This document shows, piece by piece, positions 7,131 to 15,760 of a DNA stretch of 27,145 nucleotides (the stretch's first letter is position 1; each line of letters begins with the position of its first letter). The translations under genes and the position numbers were made by a program. Origin of the DNA: DATLEX01 sp035525045 (GTDB lineage: Bacteria > Acidobacteriota > Thermoanaerobaculia > Gp7-AA8); the NCBI GenBank assembly GCA_035525045.1, contig DATLEX010000065.1, positions 1 through 27,145 on the forward strand. The letters run 5' to 3'. A model generated the notes under the pieces. It ran no database searches, was not told the DNA's origin, and saw nothing but the letters and a program-made list of their open reading frames with translations.

Positions 7131-10100
7131 ATGGACGAGAAACCCGTCACGAGCGACACGCTGTTCCCCCACGAAACCGGCCACCACATCTCGGCGCGCA
7201 AGCGACAGAGGAAAGGGCCGATGTGGGGATGCCTTCGCCTGATGGTGTGGGCATTCGTCCTCGGCGCCGCCCTGATCATTCTGCTGGTGATGGTGGCGCC
7301 GTGGGTGGCCACCATGGCCGTGACCGGCAACTACATCGCCAGGCGGATCGAGGCGACGCTCGAATCTCGTCTGGAACGAGACGTCACGATCGGGCGCGTG
7401 GAGGTCCATCGCACCGGGTACCTCGAGCCGACGAAAATCATCCTGCACGACCTGCGCATCGCCAATTCGCCGGGGGCGGTGAACCCCTTCTTCGCCCGGG
7501 TGGCCCGCGTGGAGATCACCGGCGGAATCGGGTCGTTCCGCACCCGGACCGTTCGCGTGGCGCGGATCGACGTCGTCGATCCGCACGTGAACCTCGAGAT
7601 CTATCCGGAAGGGGCCGAGCTCACGCACAACTTTCCCCACTGGCAGCCCGGCCCGAAACGGCGTTACGAGATCTACCGGCTCGTCTTCGACCGGATGTAC
7701 GTCCGCGGCGGGCACTTCCTGTTCCTCGACCGGCGTCACGACATCGCCGGCGAAGCGACGTCGATCAGCTCCGACATCACCATCACCAGCGCCGAGAGCC
7801 TCTATGCGGGAGTGATGGCCAGCCCGCGCTTCGTCTTTCGGCTGCAGGAGTACGAGCCGGTGGAGATGGAGCTGCGGGGCGGGTTTCGCTACACGCCGGG
7901 CATCCTGGCGCTGGAGTCGATCGCTCTGCGCGGCCGCGGCATCGAAGCGTTCGTCTCCGGGAAGCTCGACCCGCTGACCGAGGGTGCATATGACCTGCAT
8001 GTGCGCTCGAGTATCGGGCTCGAGCGCGTTCGCGAGATCTTCCGTGTCGAGCAGACGCTGGCCGGCCCGGTCGTCCTCGATGCGCAACTGCGCGGAAAGG
8101 CGGCGGAGTTCGAGCTGAGCGGCGGCTGGGTGTCGAGCGGCATCACCGCGGACACGTACGAGCTCGCCGACCTGCGCGGAACGCTGCACGTGACCGGGGA
8201 GCGGACGCTCGTCGCGGTCGAAGAAGCAGGCTATGGCGGAGGGACGGTCTCGGCCGGCTACCGGCTGGCGCAGTACCGCGAGCCGTACCCGATGTCAGTG
8301 GAGCTCCGCTACGACGGCATCTCCATCGAGCAGCTCTTCGCCGATTGGGGCGTGGAGAACAGCGGGCTGCGCGGTGCCGCGACCGGCACGCTGCAGTACC
8401 AGTGGAACAAGGATGCGGTGCTGGCCGGATCGGGAGCGGGAACGGCGAGGCTGGCGCGCGACGCGGTGGCCTTCTCCCGCGCCCGCTATCCGGTTCCCAT
8501 CGCCGGCTCCACCGACTTCACGCTGAACGAGGGCGTCATCGCCTTCCGCCGCACCGACCTGCTGACCGGCGCTTCGCGGATCGGCGTGACGGGGACGCTG
8601 CGCATCGAGAATCTCGTCACCAACCTCGGCGTGCAGATCCGCAGCGACGACCTCAGCGAGCTCGATCGCGTCACCTACAACTTCGCTCACGGCACAGGCA
8701 GAACCGGCCACGAGCTGCTCGGTCTCGGCGGCGCGGGAGAGATCACCGGCACGATTCGCGGTCCCATCCAGACGCCGGACATCGTCGCGCGCATCCAGGG
8801 GCGCGGGACCCGCTACAACGACGTGCTGCTCGGCGACTCCGACATCGCCCTTCGCTACGACGGCAGCCGCGAGCTGCTGACCTTCGACCGCGCCGTCTTC
8901 GTCGAGGGCGAGGGGCGCCTGCTGCTCACCGGAACGATCGCCTTTCCCGATCGCGGCCCCTCGCCGCGATTCGACCTGGCCATCGAGGCCACGAACTACC
9001 CCATCGCCCGGGTCATCCGGGCCGCCAACCTCGACTTCCAGGCCGGCAGCGGTCTCGGCAGCGGGAGGATGACCATCGCCGGCACGCCGGATTCGGGCAC
9101 GGTCCGCTTCGCCGGGATGATCATCCGCCGGGAAGGCACCGAGCTGCGCCTGAACGGGCTGGTGGCCTGGCTGCCCGGCGAAGGCAATGTCCGGTACAAC
9201 CTCGACATCGCCGCGCGCGACTTCCCGGTCTCCGAGATCCTGGCATTCCTCGACCTGGCCACCGTGCCCATCACCGGCCAGCTCACCGGGACGCTTCATC
9301 TGGAAGGCCTGAAGAACGAGCTGGAAGGAGCGGGGGCCGTCACCATCCGCCGGGGAGCGATCTACGGCGAGCCGGTGGAGATGGCGAGAGCCGACATCGT
9401 CTTCGACCGCGGGCGGCTGCGGGCCACGGACATCTCCATCGTCGCGCCGGCAGGCGAGATCGCCGCGGAGGCGGAGTTCGACTTCGCCACGGAGCGCTTC
9501 GCCTACACGATCACGGCGAGCTCCATCGACCTGGCGCGGCTTCAGTTGGTGGCGGGGATGCGCGACCTCTTCGGGGGACGCGTGAGCGTCACCTCCACGG
9601 GCGCCGGCACGCTGCAGGACCCGGAGCTCGTCGTGGACGCCCGCCTCCTCGATGGCACCATCGAGGGGCTGGAGTTGCCGCCGGAGTCGCCGCCGCCGTC
9701 GCTCTACGTCGCCATCCGCGGCGGGAGGCTCATCATCCGCGGGTCCATCGGCGACATCGTGACGATCGAAGGCGACGGTGCGGTCGGCGAGAACCTGGCC
9801 GTGGACGGTGTTGTGCGGATCAACATCAACGACTTCGCCAGGCTGTTCGCGCTCTCGCCGCGTACGACGGGGATGCCCGCCGCCGGAAGCGCGGTGATCG
9901 ACCTGCAGCTCGGGGGCCAGCTCACATCCCTCGACGCGCTGGTGGTCGAGGCCACCGTGCCGTTGCTCGACGTGCAGGTCTCCGGGCAGCAGTTCACTCC
10001 GCGCGAGCCGATCCGGATGTCGCTCCGGGAAGGGCGCGTCACGTTCGAGCAGTTCGCCCTTCTCCATTCCGACTCGTCATTCGAGGTGACCGGCTTCGCC

Positions 10101-13100
10101 GGCATCAGCGGGGACCGCCCGCTGAGCATCGACCTGCAGGGCAGCATCCAGGCGGCGCTGCTGCAGTTGTTCATGACCGGAGTTCGAGCCGACGGCCGGG
10201 TCAGGGTGGCCGCCACGGTGCGTGGCACGGTGGCCCGGCCCCTCATCACGGGGCAGGCCGAGCTCCAGGACGCGCAGGTGAAGCTCGACGGCTTCCCGCA
10301 GTTGATCGACGACATTCATGGGACGCTGGTGTTCCGCGGCGATCGGATCGACATCGATTCGGTGCGGGCCACGGTCGGCGGAGGGAGCGTGGTCGCCGGC
10401 GGGTACGTGACGCTGCAGGGCCTCGCCCCGCAGCGGGTGACGCTGGCGCTGAAGGGGACGAACGTCGCCCTTCGTTACTACGAGGGGCTGACCATCGCCG
10501 GGGACTTCGCCCTGCAGTTGACCGGCGACGTGGAGCAGGCCATCGTGCAGGGCGACATCAACGTCAGGCGCGCCCTGTACTCCCGCGACTTCGATCTCCA
10601 GCAGTCGATCCTGAACGTGATCCTGGCGCGACGCGGCATCACGCCGGTCGTTCCCGCGGCCTGGCAGGAGCGGGTCATTCTGCGCATCCGCGTCGACGCG
10701 CCGGCGGCGCTGGCGGTGCGCAACAACATCGCCAACGTCACCGGCAGCGCCGAGCTGGACGTCACCGGCACCCTGGCCAACCCGGTCATCCTCGGTACGA
10801 TCCTCCTGGACGAGGGCGGCACGGTCACGTTCCAGAGCATCGATTACCGCGTCGTCCGCGGCACGATCAACTTCCTCAACCCCTTCCGCATCGATCCCTA
10901 CTTCGACGTCACCCTGGAGGGGCGCGTCTCCGGGACCCTCTCCGAGTTCGAGGCCGGACCGATCGACCTCACGGTGAACATCACCGGCACGCTCGATCGC
11001 ATCTCGCCGTCGATCACCAGCGACCCCCCCGCCAGCGACATCACCCTCTTCTCCCTCCTCGGCTTCGGAGACCTGACACGGCGAGACGGCGCCGTCGCTC
11101 CCGCCAGCGCCGCGGTCATCGGCCAGTCGATCCTGGCCCAGAGCCTCTTCTCCGCGCTCGGATCGCGCGTGCTGCCGTTCGCCGACTCCTTCACCTACGA
11201 CCCCGGACTACTCAGCACCGGAAGCGGCGCCGGACCGCGGGTCACGTTCGAAAAGCGGGTCTCGAACGACCTTCGTCTGCTCGTGGTCTATCACCTCGAC
11301 AGCCACAAGAGCCGCGAGGTGATCGAGTGGCAGGTCACCCGCGACTGGACGCTGCAGTTCACGCGCGACGAGGGCGAGAGCGAGTACCGCGCCGAGGGAC
11401 GTTTCCGGCGGCGATACCTCGGCCACTGGACCTGGGGCCGGCGCGGCCGCGGCGAAGACGTCTTTCCCCTCGATTCGGCCGTCGACGCGGTCTCCGGCGA
11501 GTTCCAGATCGCTCCCCTTCCGCCCACCACACGCGTGACCGAGATCGAGCCGGGAGCGGTCGTGCAGCAGGTGAACGTCCGTGCCGACGGCGCCTTCGAG
11601 ACCGGCGCGGTGCGGCAGTACATCGCCCTCGGTGCCGGCGACCCGGTGACCCTCCGTGCCCTGCAGTCGTCGATCCGCGCCCTCTACGCCACGGGGCATT
11701 TTCGCGACATCCGCATCCACGCCGAGACGGCCGAAGAGGGCGTGGTCCTCACCTTCGCTCTCTCGGTGCACTACCGCATCGGCGCGATCGACATGCAGGG
11801 CCTCGCCGGCGCGAACCGCCGCCGCGCCGAGCGCCGAACCGGCATCCGCATCGGAGAAGTCCTCTCTCTAAACAAAGTCGACGAGACGGCCCTCGCCATC
11901 CAGGACGAGCTGCGGCAGTTCGGGCATCTTCAGGCGACCGTCGACCCGGAGACGACGTTCATCCGTGAGCGGAACCGGGCCGATGTCACCTTCCACGTCG
12001 AGGCCGGCCCGGAGGCGCGGGTCGGCAGCGTGCAACTGCGCGGCCGGCTCGAGCCGTTCACCGAGGCCGAGCTGATCCGGCGGATGCGGGAACAGCCGGG
12101 GCGGCCTTTCCGCCTTCCCGACGCGCGCGCCGACGTCGAGCGCATCCGCAATTCCCTCTTCAGCCGCGATCACCGGCGCGCCACCGTGGAGCTCGCCGGC
12201 CATACCTACGATCCGGCCACGCAGCGCGTCGCCCTCGACTATCTGGTCGATGCCGGCCCGCTGGTGCGCGTCGAGGTCGAAGGGGTGCCGCGCCGCGCCG
12301 TCCGCCGGGAGCTCCCCTTCCGCCCCCGCGACGAGGAGTACAGCGAAGACGCCATCGAGCAGGCGGCGGATCGAATGGTCCGCGCCTACCAGGAGCGCGG
12401 CCACTTCCACGTCACCGTCGATACCGAGGGCCGCCTGGAGAACGGCGTCTGGCTGACCACCTTCCACGTCGATCCCGGACCACGCTACCGGCTGGGAGAG
12501 GTCACCTTCACCGGGAACTCCCGGCTCGAGGATCGGGAGCTGGAACGAGTCATCCAGACCTCACCGCGGGGCGGGTTCCGCCGGCTGATCGCCACGATCT
12601 TCCGCCGGCCGACGGGCGTGACGCGCGAGCATCTGGCGGAGGATCGCGACGCGCTCGAATCGCACTACCGCCTCCACGGCTTCTCGGAGGCCGCCGTCGG
12701 AACGCCCGCGGTGACGCCGCGCGCCGACGGCACGCTGGCCGTGACCTTCCCGATCACCGAAGGGCCGCAGACCGTGGTGGCCGGCGTGGAGGTGGAGGGG
12801 CTGGGGCGGTTCGAGCGGCGTGAGCTTCCCGCGCTGCAGCTCCGGGCAGGCGATCCCCTGAACCCGCAACTGCTCCGCGACGACATCGTGAGACTGCAGA
12901 CCTTCTACGCCGACCGCGGTCACGCCGAGGTCCAGGTCACCTCGCGCGAGGAGATCAGCGAGGACCGCACCTCGGCCCGCGTCACCTACGCGATCAGCGA
13001 AGGGCCGCGCATCGAGATCAACGACATCGTCGTCCGCGGCAACACCTACACCGGCTCGGAGGTCATCCTCCGCACGGCGGACGTCGAGTCGGGAGATCCG

Positions 13101-14360
13101 TTCAGCTACACCTTGATTCTGGGGGCGCAGCGAAACCTCTACCGGCTGGGGACGTTCCAGCGCGTCGACGTCCAGCCCGAGACCGCCGGAACCGCCGTCG
13201 GCGAGCGAAACGTGGTGATCGCCGTGGAGGAGGGGCGCAACCTGACGATCAGCGGATCGGCGGGTGCGCGCTACGACACCGCCGGCAGGGGCGAGGGAAC
13301 GGACGGCGGACGGTTCTCGCCGCGGATCGCCGCCGCGGCGGCACACCGCAATCTCTTCGGCACCGGCCGTTTCCTCGGCAGCGAGGTCGTCTGGAGCCGG
13401 TTCGAGCAGGAAGCATTCATCACCTATCGCGAGCCGTTCGTCGGCCGGTACAACGTCCCCATCCAGGTGAACTTCTTCCAGACCTATGACGAGACCGTCC
13501 GGGCACGCGTCGTTCGCCAGCGCGGCGCCTCCATCGAAGCCTCCAAGGTCGCCCGGGCCACCACGCGCTGGTCGGTCCTCTACCAGTACAAGATCTCCGA
13601 GTGTCTGCGCGGAGAGCTCTGCGAGCTGGCCGACGAGATCTTCGTGCCGGGGCTCGATCCGTCGTTGCTCGACATCCAGATCTCGAGCATCACACCGACA
13701 TTCTTCTGGGACCGCCGCGACGACATCATCAATCCCCGGCGCGGGTTCTTCACCAGCGCGTCGATCGAGTATGCCTTCCCGCTCTTGTCCGCCGAGGCCA
13801 ACTTCCTCAAGGAGTTCGTCCAGGGCGCCTGGTACCTGCCGGTGACGCAGCGCAGCGTCGTGGCGCTCTCCGCGCGCGTAGGCTTTGTCCAGCCGCTCGG
13901 AGCGAACGACCCGGCCACGCCGACCGACGAGTCACGGTTCATTCCGGTGGCGGAGCGGTTCACCGCGGGAGGCGACACCTCGCACCGCGCCTACCCGCGG
14001 GATCTGCTGGGAACGCTCTGCGAGGATCCAGCCGATCTCACCTGCGAGCCGACGCTCTTCGATCTCGATCCCGGCCCCGGCTACCGCCTCGCACCGCTGG
14101 GAGGACATAGCCTCTTCATCGTGAACGCCGAGTACCGTTTCCCGATCTTCGCCGCGGTGGGGGGGGCCGTGTTCTTCGACGCGGGGAACGTCTTCGGGGG
14201 CTCGTCGATCGACTTCGGGAACCTCCTCTACGGCGTCGGCGCCGGCATCCACTACCTCTCTCCCGTCGGGCCGCTGCGGTTCGACATCGGCTGGCCGATC
14301 CGTCGCCGGCCGTACGACCGGCAGTTCAACTACTCGATCACGCTGGGATATGCGTTCTGA
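7131..14360 (+). CDS. TamB-Omp85 (TamA/BamA-like) fusion protein
   Basis: A 2409-residue envelope protein. Residues 1-31 are cytoplasmic and basic, 32-57 form one membrane segment, and from about 60 to 1000 runs an AsmA/TamB-like beta-rich periplasmic stretch. Residues about 1010-1440 match the TamB C-terminal (DUF490) domain, including GTINFLNPF at 1244 and LFSLLGFG at 1306. A linker (about 1440-1475) leads to seven POTRA-like units starting near 1476, 1547, 1627, 1710, 1784, 1879 and 1959, then a 16-strand-type Omp85 barrel (2036-2409) with GGAVFFDAGNVF, GPLRFDIGWPI and a terminal Phe. In known systems TamB and TamA are separate proteins; TamB's C-terminus contacts TamA's POTRA, so the join is topologically sensible. 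The frame is open upstream to 6681, but that overlaps glycerate kinase. ATG 7131 lies 23 bp after that gene. The loop-6 motif reads HRAY, not RGY or RGF. Confidence 0.93.
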   Translation: MDEKPVTSDTLFPHETGHHISARKRQRKGPMWGCLRLMVWAFVLGAALIILLVMVAPWVATMAVTGNYIARRIEATLESRLERDVTIGRVEVHRTGYLEPTKIILHDLRIANSPGAVNPFFARVARVEITGGIGSFRTRTVRVARIDVVDPHVNLEIYPEGAELTHNFPHWQPGPKRRYEIYRLVFDRMYVRGGHFLFLDRRHDIAGEATSISSDITITSAESLYAGVMASPRFVFRLQEYEPVEMELRGGFRYTPGILALESIALRGRGIEAFVSGKLDPLTEGAYDLHVRSSIGLERVREIFRVEQTLAGPVVLDAQLRGKAAEFELSGGWVSSGITADTYELADLRGTLHVTGERTLVAVEEAGYGGGTVSAGYRLAQYREPYPMSVELRYDGISIEQLFADWGVENSGLRGAATGTLQYQWNKDAVLAGSGAGTARLARDAVAFSRARYPVPIAGSTDFTLNEGVIAFRRTDLLTGASRIGVTGTLRIENLVTNLGVQIRSDDLSELDRVTYNFAHGTGRTGHELLGLGGAGEITGTIRGPIQTPDIVARIQGRGTRYNDVLLGDSDIALRYDGSRELLTFDRAVFVEGEGRLLLTGTIAFPDRGPSPRFDLAIEATNYPIARVIRAANLDFQAGSGLGSGRMTIAGTPDSGTVRFAGMIIRREGTELRLNGLVAWLPGEGNVRYNLDIAARDFPVSEILAFLDLATVPITGQLTGTLHLEGLKNELEGAGAVTIRRGAIYGEPVEMARADIVFDRGRLRATDISIVAPAGEIAAEAEFDFATERFAYTITASSIDLARLQLVAGMRDLFGGRVSVTSTGAGTLQDPELVVDARLLDGTIEGLELPPESPPPSLYVAIRGGRLIIRGSIGDIVTIEGDGAVGENLAVDGVVRININDFARLFALSPRTTGMPAAGSAVIDLQLGGQLTSLDALVVEATVPLLDVQVSGQQFTPREPIRMSLREGRVTFEQFALLHSDSSFEVTGFAGISGDRPLSIDLQGSIQAALLQLFMTGVRADGRVRVAATVRGTVARPLITGQAELQDAQVKLDGFPQLIDDIHGTLVFRGDRIDIDSVRATVGGGSVVAGGYVTLQGLAPQRVTLALKGTNVALRYYEGLTIAGDFALQLTGDVEQAIVQGDINVRRALYSRDFDLQQSILNVILARRGITPVVPAAWQERVILRIRVDAPAALAVRNNIANVTGSAELDVTGTLANPVILGTILLDEGGTVTFQSIDYRVVRGTINFLNPFRIDPYFDVTLEGRVSGTLSEFEAGPIDLTVNITGTLDRISPSITSDPPASDITLFSLLGFGDLTRRDGAVAPASAAVIGQSILAQSLFSALGSRVLPFADSFTYDPGLLSTGSGAGPRVTFEKRVSNDLRLLVVYHLDSHKSREVIEWQVTRDWTLQFTRDEGESEYRAEGRFRRRYLGHWTWGRRGRGEDVFPLDSAVDAVSGEFQIAPLPPTTRVTEIEPGAVVQQVNVRADGAFETGAVRQYIALGAGDPVTLRALQSSIRALYATGHFRDIRIHAETAEEGVVLTFALSVHYRIGAIDMQGLAGANRRRAERRTGIRIGEVLSLNKVDETALAIQDELRQFGHLQATVDPETTFIRERNRADVTFHVEAGPEARVGSVQLRGRLEPFTEAELIRRMREQPGRPFRLPDARADVERIRNSLFSRDHRRATVELAGHTYDPATQRVALDYLVDAGPLVRVEVEGVPRRAVRRELPFRPRDEEYSEDAIEQAADRMVRAYQERGHFHVTVDTEGRLENGVWLTTFHVDPGPRYRLGEVTFTGNSRLEDRELERVIQTSPRGGFRRLIATIFRRPTGVTREHLAEDRDALESHYRLHGFSEAAVGTPAVTPRADGTLAVTFPITEGPQTVVAGVEVEGLGRFERRELPALQLRAGDPLNPQLLRDDIVRLQTFYADRGHAEVQVTSREEISEDRTSARVTYAISEGPRIEINDIVVRGNTYTGSEVILRTADVESGDPFSYTLILGAQRNLYRLGTFQRVDVQPETAGTAVGERNVVIAVEEGRNLTISGSAGARYDTAGRGEGTDGGRFSPRIAAAAAHRNLFGTGRFLGSEVVWSRFEQEAFITYREPFVGRYNVPIQVNFFQTYDETVRARVVRQRGASIEASKVARATTRWSVLYQYKISECLRGELCELADEIFVPGLDPSLLDIQISSITPTFFWDRRDDIINPRRGFFTSASIEYAFPLLSAEANFLKEFVQGAWYLPVTQRSVVALSARVGFVQPLGANDPATPTDESRFIPVAERFTAGGDTSHRAYPRDLLGTLCEDPADLTCEPTLFDLDPGPGYRLAPLGGHSLFIVNAEYRFPIFAAVGGAVFFDAGNVFGGSSIDFGNLLYGVGAGIHYLSPVGPLRFDIGWPIRRRPYDRQFNYSITLGYAF

Positions 14361-14516
14361 GACCGGGCGCGGTCCATCGCAACCTCCAGCCGGAGAACAT
14401 CTTTGTACTGACGGCCGGGGTCCTCCGCCGCCCCCACGTCACACGGAGAAGTTGCACCGGTCACACGCCTCGGGGATGGAACGTGCATCACTGCTTGAAG
14501 CGTTTCGAGGTAATCC

Positions 14517-15308
14517 GTGCGAGCGATACTCCTTCTGCTTCCTCTCCTCGCGGTGGTGCCAGCGGCGGGCGGAAACGGCGATCTGAAGCTCTGGCTGGAG
14601 AGTCACGGGCGGCCGCCGGTCGAATATCTGCTTTCCGCGTTCGACGATCATCGCCTCGTAATCGCCGGCGAGGGACACTGGATCCGGCACGACGCGGAGC
14701 TGATCGCGGCGGCTGTTCCACGACTCGCCGGCAAGGGCGTCGGCATTCTCGCGGCGGAGATGTTTCCGGCCGACGAGCAGGAACGGATCGATCGCCTGGT
14801 CGTCGCGGAGGAGTGGAACCAGGCCGACGCGGTCACGGTTCTCCGCGCGGCGGCCTGGCCGTACCGGCAGTATCTCGACATCCTCCGAGCTGCGTGGAAG
14901 ACGAACCAGGGAGCGCCCGGTGCGATCCGGATCGTCGCGTTCGGGCCCCCGTCGGATTTTCGGGAGCGCGGAATCGACCCTGACGAGTTCATGGCGCAGC
15001 GGATCCTCGAGGAGATCGGGCCGCGTGATCGCGCGCTCGTGTACGCCGGCCTCCATCACGGCTTCACGCGTTACGAACAGCCGACGATCCTCGACAACGG
15101 CCGTGTCGACGGCTTCATGGTCCGGATGGGAGGCGTTCTCCGGCAGCGGCTCGACGACGACGTGTTCCTCGTCGTCCTCCACCGGCCGTTCTGGTGCGGG
15201 TCCCCGCCGCGATGGACCAGGCCCGGAGGCGCAATCCGTTCTCGAACGAGCGCGACTTCTCCGACGAAAGGATCGAGGCGCTCTGGGCAGCCGAGCAGGA
15301 GCGGATGA
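14517..15308 (+). CDS. ChaN/EreA-like secreted protein, probably frameshifted at its 3' end
   Basis: The start is GTG 14517 with GAGG 6 nt upstream. Residues 1-20 form a signal peptide (MRAILLLLPLLAVVPAAGG). The body resembles the haem-binding-uptake ChaN / erythromycin-esterase-like superfamily: VIAGEGHW near residue 48, ILAAEMF, a WPYRQYLDILRAAW helix, IRIVAFG and YAGLHHGF. The true ligand or reaction is unknown. After HRPFWCG (about 15200) this frame becomes Ser/Arg-rich with poor GC at third positions. The +2 frame then looks coding (DFSDERIEALWAAEQERM, to about 15320). I infer an indel near 15190-15205, either a real mutation or a sequencing error, so the annotated end at 15308 is probably wrong. 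Confidence 0.6.
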   Translation: MRAILLLLPLLAVVPAAGGNGDLKLWLESHGRPPVEYLLSAFDDHRLVIAGEGHWIRHDAELIAAAVPRLAGKGVGILAAEMFPADEQERIDRLVVAEEWNQADAVTVLRAAAWPYRQYLDILRAAWKTNQGAPGAIRIVAFGPPSDFRERGIDPDEFMAQRILEEIGPRDRALVYAGLHHGFTRYEQPTILDNGRVDGFMVRMGGVLRQRLDDDVFLVVLHRPFWCGSPPRWTRPGGAIRSRTSATSPTKGSRRSGQPSRSG

Positions 15309-15321
15309 AGGGTTTCCTCGC

Positions 15322-15430
15322 GATGCGGCGTTGGACCGACTTGCCGGCAGCGCCGTGTTCGTCGACGCGGGGAACATCTTCGCGGGATCGTTGATCGAGT
15401 CCGATCCTGCGCTCATCAAAAGCCGGGCGC
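15322..15430 (+). pseudogene. Short Omp85-barrel-like relic
   Basis: In the +1 frame the stretch reads LAGSAVFVDAGNIFAGS, closely matching GGAVFFDAGNVFGGS in the barrel of the TamB-Omp85 fusion. Over 48 bp (14167-14214 against 15352-15399) I count 42 identical bases. Similarity stops quickly on both sides, there is no start codon or complete barrel, and the frame differs from the ChaN-like gene just upstream. It may be a remnant of a duplicated or lost Omp85 gene. Chance reuse of a conserved strand motif cannot be excluded. Confidence 0.4.
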
Positions 15431-15453
15431 GGGTGCCGGCCCGGGCGCGGGAC

Positions 15454-15696
15454 CTAGAACGAGGTCTCGACGCTGTCGGCGGCGGCCTCGGCGCGCTCCT
15501 GCTCCAGCCTGGTCAGACGGCTCTGCAACTCACCAATTTCGGAGTGCAGGCGGACCAGTTCGTCCTTGACGGCCTCGCGTGCGATCTCCTGCAGCTTCCC
15601 CATCAGGCGGTCCGCCTGCTCTTTCTGGAACTGCGTCAATTTGGCAAGTGACTCGCCAAACACGTCCTTGAGAAGCTGTTCGAAATCGTGGGGCAT
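15454..15696 (-). CDS. Small coiled-coil protein of unknown function
   Basis: An 80-residue protein, predicted cytoplasmic. Nearly the whole chain is amphipathic helix, with heptad-like Leu/Ile spacing from residue 8 to 70 (KLTQFQKEQADRLMGKLQEI, then LHSEIGELQSRLTRLEQERA). The layout resembles small UbiK/BMFP-type or phasin-like helical proteins, but I see no specific signature and assign no function. The Shine-Dalgarno GAGGA is 5 nt before ATG 15696, the clearest such site in this neighbourhood. It is divergent from the DUF962 gene, with a 64-bp gap. Its stop faces the Omp85-like relic. Confidence 0.72.
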   Translation of the reverse strand: MPHDFEQLLKDVFGESLAKLTQFQKEQADRLMGKLQEIAREAVKDELVRLHSEIGELQSRLTRLEQERAEAAADSVETSF

Positions 15697-15760
15697 ATGT
15701 CCTCAGGAAGCAGCAATTGAAGTGCCACGACCTAACGTGGGAGAATCGCTGCTCCAATCG

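Noticed and set aside
8345..11968. A 1207-codon open frame on the plus strand inside the fusion gene
   Set aside because: Its translation is almost all Arg, Pro, Gly, Ala and His, the out-of-frame signature of GC-rich coding DNA. The main frame has clear domains throughout.
14361..14374. GACCG-GGCG-CGGTC hairpin right after the fusion gene stop, as a terminator
   Set aside because: A 5-bp stem with no following T-run is too weak to call; similar short hairpins are frequent by chance in GC-rich DNA. The rest of 14375-14516 shows no clear feature.
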